Positions 62,654-64,000 of a stretch of 64,000 nucleotides of DNA are shown here, one piece after another. This DNA is from CAHJWH01 sp965198905. Lineage in GTDB: Bacteria; Pseudomonadota; Alphaproteobacteria; Caulobacterales; Caulobacteraceae. Made by a program: the position numbers and the translations under genes. Position 1 is the stretch's first letter; the number at the start of each line of letters is the position of its first letter. The stretch spans positions 1,116,001 through 1,180,000 of the forward strand of contig OZ240678.1 of NCBI GenBank assembly GCA_965198905.1, written 5' to 3'. The notes below the pieces were generated by a model. That model ran no database searches. It worked only from the letters and a program-made list of their open reading frames with translations, and was not told where the DNA came from.

Positions 62654-63409
62654 GTGCCGGCCGCCCTGGTCACCGGCGGGTCCCAGCGGGTCGGGCGCGC
62701 CATCTGCCTGGCGCTGGCGGACGCTGGCTATGACGTGGCGGTCCACTACCGCAGCGCGCCGGACGAGGCCCAGGCCACGCTGGAGGACCTCCGCGCCAAG
62801 GGTCGCCGGGCTGTGGCTCTGGCTGCAGACCTGACGGACGAAACCGCCGTCGCCGCCCTGCCCGCCCAGGCGGCGGACCCGCTCGGGCCCGTGACCCTGC
62901 TGGTCAACAACGCCTCGCTGTTCCATGACGACCGCTTCGGCAAGCTAGAACGCGACCTGTGGGAGGCGCACCTCGCCACCAACCTGCGGGCGCCGATCGT
63001 ACTGGCCGAGGCCTTCGCCGCCACCCTGCCGAGCAGCGCCGAGGATGGAGAGGCCTGCGTGGTCAACATCCTCGATCAGCGGGTGCTCAAGCCCAACCCG
63101 CAGTTCTTCAGTTACGCCCTGTCCAAGAGCGCGCTATGGACCGCCACCCGCATGATGGCCCAGGCGCTCGCGCCTCGCATCCGGGTGAACGGCGTCGGGC
63201 CCGGCCCGACCCTGGCCTCCATCCACCAGGACGCCGAGGCCTTCGCCGCCGAGGCCGCCGCCACGCCGCTGCAGCGAAGCGCCACGCCGCCGGAGGTCGC
63301 GGCGGCGGTGCTCTACCTGGCCCGGGCGCGGGCGGTGACCGGCCAGATGATCGCGGTGGACAGCGGCCAGCACCTCGCCTGGCGCACCCCTGACATCGCG
63401 GGCGATTGA
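62654..63409 (+). CDS. pteridine-reductase-like SDR
   Basis: Short-chain dehydrogenase of 251 residues. 'ALVTGGSQRVGRAICLALAD' has the TGxxxRxG form seen in pteridine reductases and FolM, with 'LLVNNASLFHDD' and 'FFSYALSKSALWTATRMMAQ' (Tyr-x3-Lys) completing the site. It is two bases before folB, which supports a role in dihydrobiopterin/dihydromonapterin or folate metabolism. GTG start at 62654. Confidence 0.88.
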   Translation: MPAALVTGGSQRVGRAICLALADAGYDVAVHYRSAPDEAQATLEDLRAKGRRAVALAADLTDETAVAALPAQAADPLGPVTLLVNNASLFHDDRFGKLERDLWEAHLATNLRAPIVLAEAFAATLPSSAEDGEACVVNILDQRVLKPNPQFFSYALSKSALWTATRMMAQALAPRIRVNGVGPGPTLASIHQDAEAFAAEAAATPLQRSATPPEVAAAVLYLARARAVTGQMIAVDSGQHLAWRTPDIAGD

Positions 63410-63411
63410 GC

Positions 63412-63786
63412 ATGAGCGAACCCGTCACCTCGACCACCGAGGCGCTGTCCGTGTTCGTGGAAGGCTTGGCGCTGGACGCCGAGATCGGCCTGTACGACCA
63501 CGAGCGCGGCCGGACCCAGCCCCTGTCGATCGATATCGAGCTCGCCCTCACCCCGGCGATCGGCCAGGGCATACACGGGACCGTCAACTACGAGACCCTG
63601 GCCGCCAAAGCGCGCGCCCTCGCCGCCGGCGGTCACATAGACCTGGTGGAGACTTTCGCCGAGCGACTGGCGGCCGACTGTCTGGACCATCCGCGCGCGA
63701 GACGAGTCCGGGTCCGGGTCCGCAAGCCCGAGGCGATTGGGGACGCGGCCTGCGCCGGCGTCGAGGTGACCGTCCTGCGGGGCTGA
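63412..63786 (+). CDS. folB: dihydroneopterin aldolase
   Basis: FolB-family enzyme of 124 residues in tetrahydrofolate synthesis. 'VFVEGLALDAEIGLYDHERG' is the N-terminal signature, 'TVNYETLAAKARALAAGGHI' and 'DLVETFAERLAADCL' the active-site region, and 'VRVRKPEAIGDAACAGVEVT' the C-terminal motif. ATG 63412 is preferred; an in-frame TTG overlaps the previous gene. Confidence 0.94.
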   Translation: MSEPVTSTTEALSVFVEGLALDAEIGLYDHERGRTQPLSIDIELALTPAIGQGIHGTVNYETLAAKARALAAGGHIDLVETFAERLAADCLDHPRARRVRVRVRKPEAIGDAACAGVEVTVLRG

Positions 63787-63867
63787 AACGGCTCGCCATC
63801 GAGGCTCGGCTTGCACCCTCCCCGCCGCCGGGCCATCTATCGCCGAGTCATTTTGCAGGTCAGAGCC

Positions 63868-64000
63868 GTGTTCATCCAGACCGAGACCACCCCCAACCCG
63901 CTGACCCTGAAGTTCCTGCCCGGTCGCGACGTGACGGAAGACGGCACGCGCGAGTTCCGTTCGCCGCAGGAGGCGGAGGTCTCGCCCCTGGCGCGAGCAC
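63868..64000 (+). CDS. NifU/Nfu-like iron-sulfur scaffold, 5' part only
   Basis: Starts GTG at 63868 with AGGTCAGAG upstream. 'FIQTETTPNPLTLKFLPGRD' is the Nfu N-terminal domain, followed by 'EFRSPQEAEVSPLA'. The gene runs past the window end, so the C-terminal CxxC domain is not visible. Nfu proteins carry Fe-S clusters to target enzymes. Confidence 0.92.
   Translation, partial: MFIQTETTPNPLTLKFLPGRDVTEDGTREFRSPQEAEVSPLARA

Overview
This is a 64-kb chromosomal window of high G+C content, most likely from an alphaproteobacterium of the Caulobacteraceae (Caulobacter/Phenylobacterium type). The evidence is a FliX/FlgI/FlbY flagellar block with an upstream sigma-54 promoter, an F1-only ATP synthase operon, a hopanoid hpnI-J-K-L operon, an EipA (DUF1134) homologue, a single-cysteine DksA and a large TonB-dependent receptor. 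No rRNA, tRNA, CRISPR array, transposase or phage gene was recognised.

Layout. 1-3.0 kb: a truncated FkbH-like HAD protein and an acyl carrier protein, divergent from an unrecognised glycosyltransferase-like gene. 3.2-9.1 kb: the F1 operon atpH-atpA-[two small membrane proteins]-atpG-atpD-[relic]-atpC; both insertions are unusual. 9.4-14.2 kb: a small membrane protein and hpnI-J-K-L. 14.8-19.5 kb: LOG-family hydrolase, a lipoprotein, flagellar genes and dksA. 19.6-21.2 kb: a frameshifted papain-fold gene with a membrane partner, then a base-poor, G+C-lower patch. 21.2-31 kb: uvrA, two paralogous small secreted proteins, pheS-rplT-rpmI, a thioredoxin-like protein, gamma-glutamyltransferase and an M20 peptidase. 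31-44.3 kb: purD, ClC, chaC, hisC, a beta-lactamase-fold pseudoenzyme, a response regulator, a GT39-like transferase, a TonB receptor and the agmatine-to-putrescine pair aguA-aguB. 44.3-48 kb: a polysaccharide deacetylase, a second FkbH-like protein with a Cys-rich N-terminus, and eipA. 48.2-54.7 kb: lepA surrounded by gene pairs that look like antibacterial effector/immunity modules. 54.7-64 kb: cytochrome b561, GST, nucleoside transporter, AGE-type epimerase, glpK, tag, an SDR, a GNAT protein, a pteridine-reductase-like SDR with folB, and the start of a NifU/Nfu-like scaffold gene.

The strongest unusual signal is around lepA. One gene (51928-52425) matches the Tse1/Tae1 type VI secretion amidase family at the catalytic Cys and His regions and at several flanking motifs. 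It overlaps a gene for a small exported protein, as a Tai1-like immunity gene would. Two further flanking pairs have the same logic (a SleB-like wall hydrolase, now frameshifted, with an exported Cys-rich partner; and a Pro-rich membrane-inserting protein with a multi-pass membrane partner). A fourth possible pair lies at 19.6-20.5 kb. No secretion-system structural genes are in the window, so these would be orphan modules. The second notable signal is the two-gene cassette of tiny membrane proteins stitched between atpA and atpG with almost no spacing.

Several intergenic palindromic repeat families recur (81-bp elements at 30.9 and 61.8 kb; about 117-bp elements at 37.5 and 44.5 kb; singles at 26.0 and 33.8 kb). 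All assignments come from reading the sequence; no database search was run.
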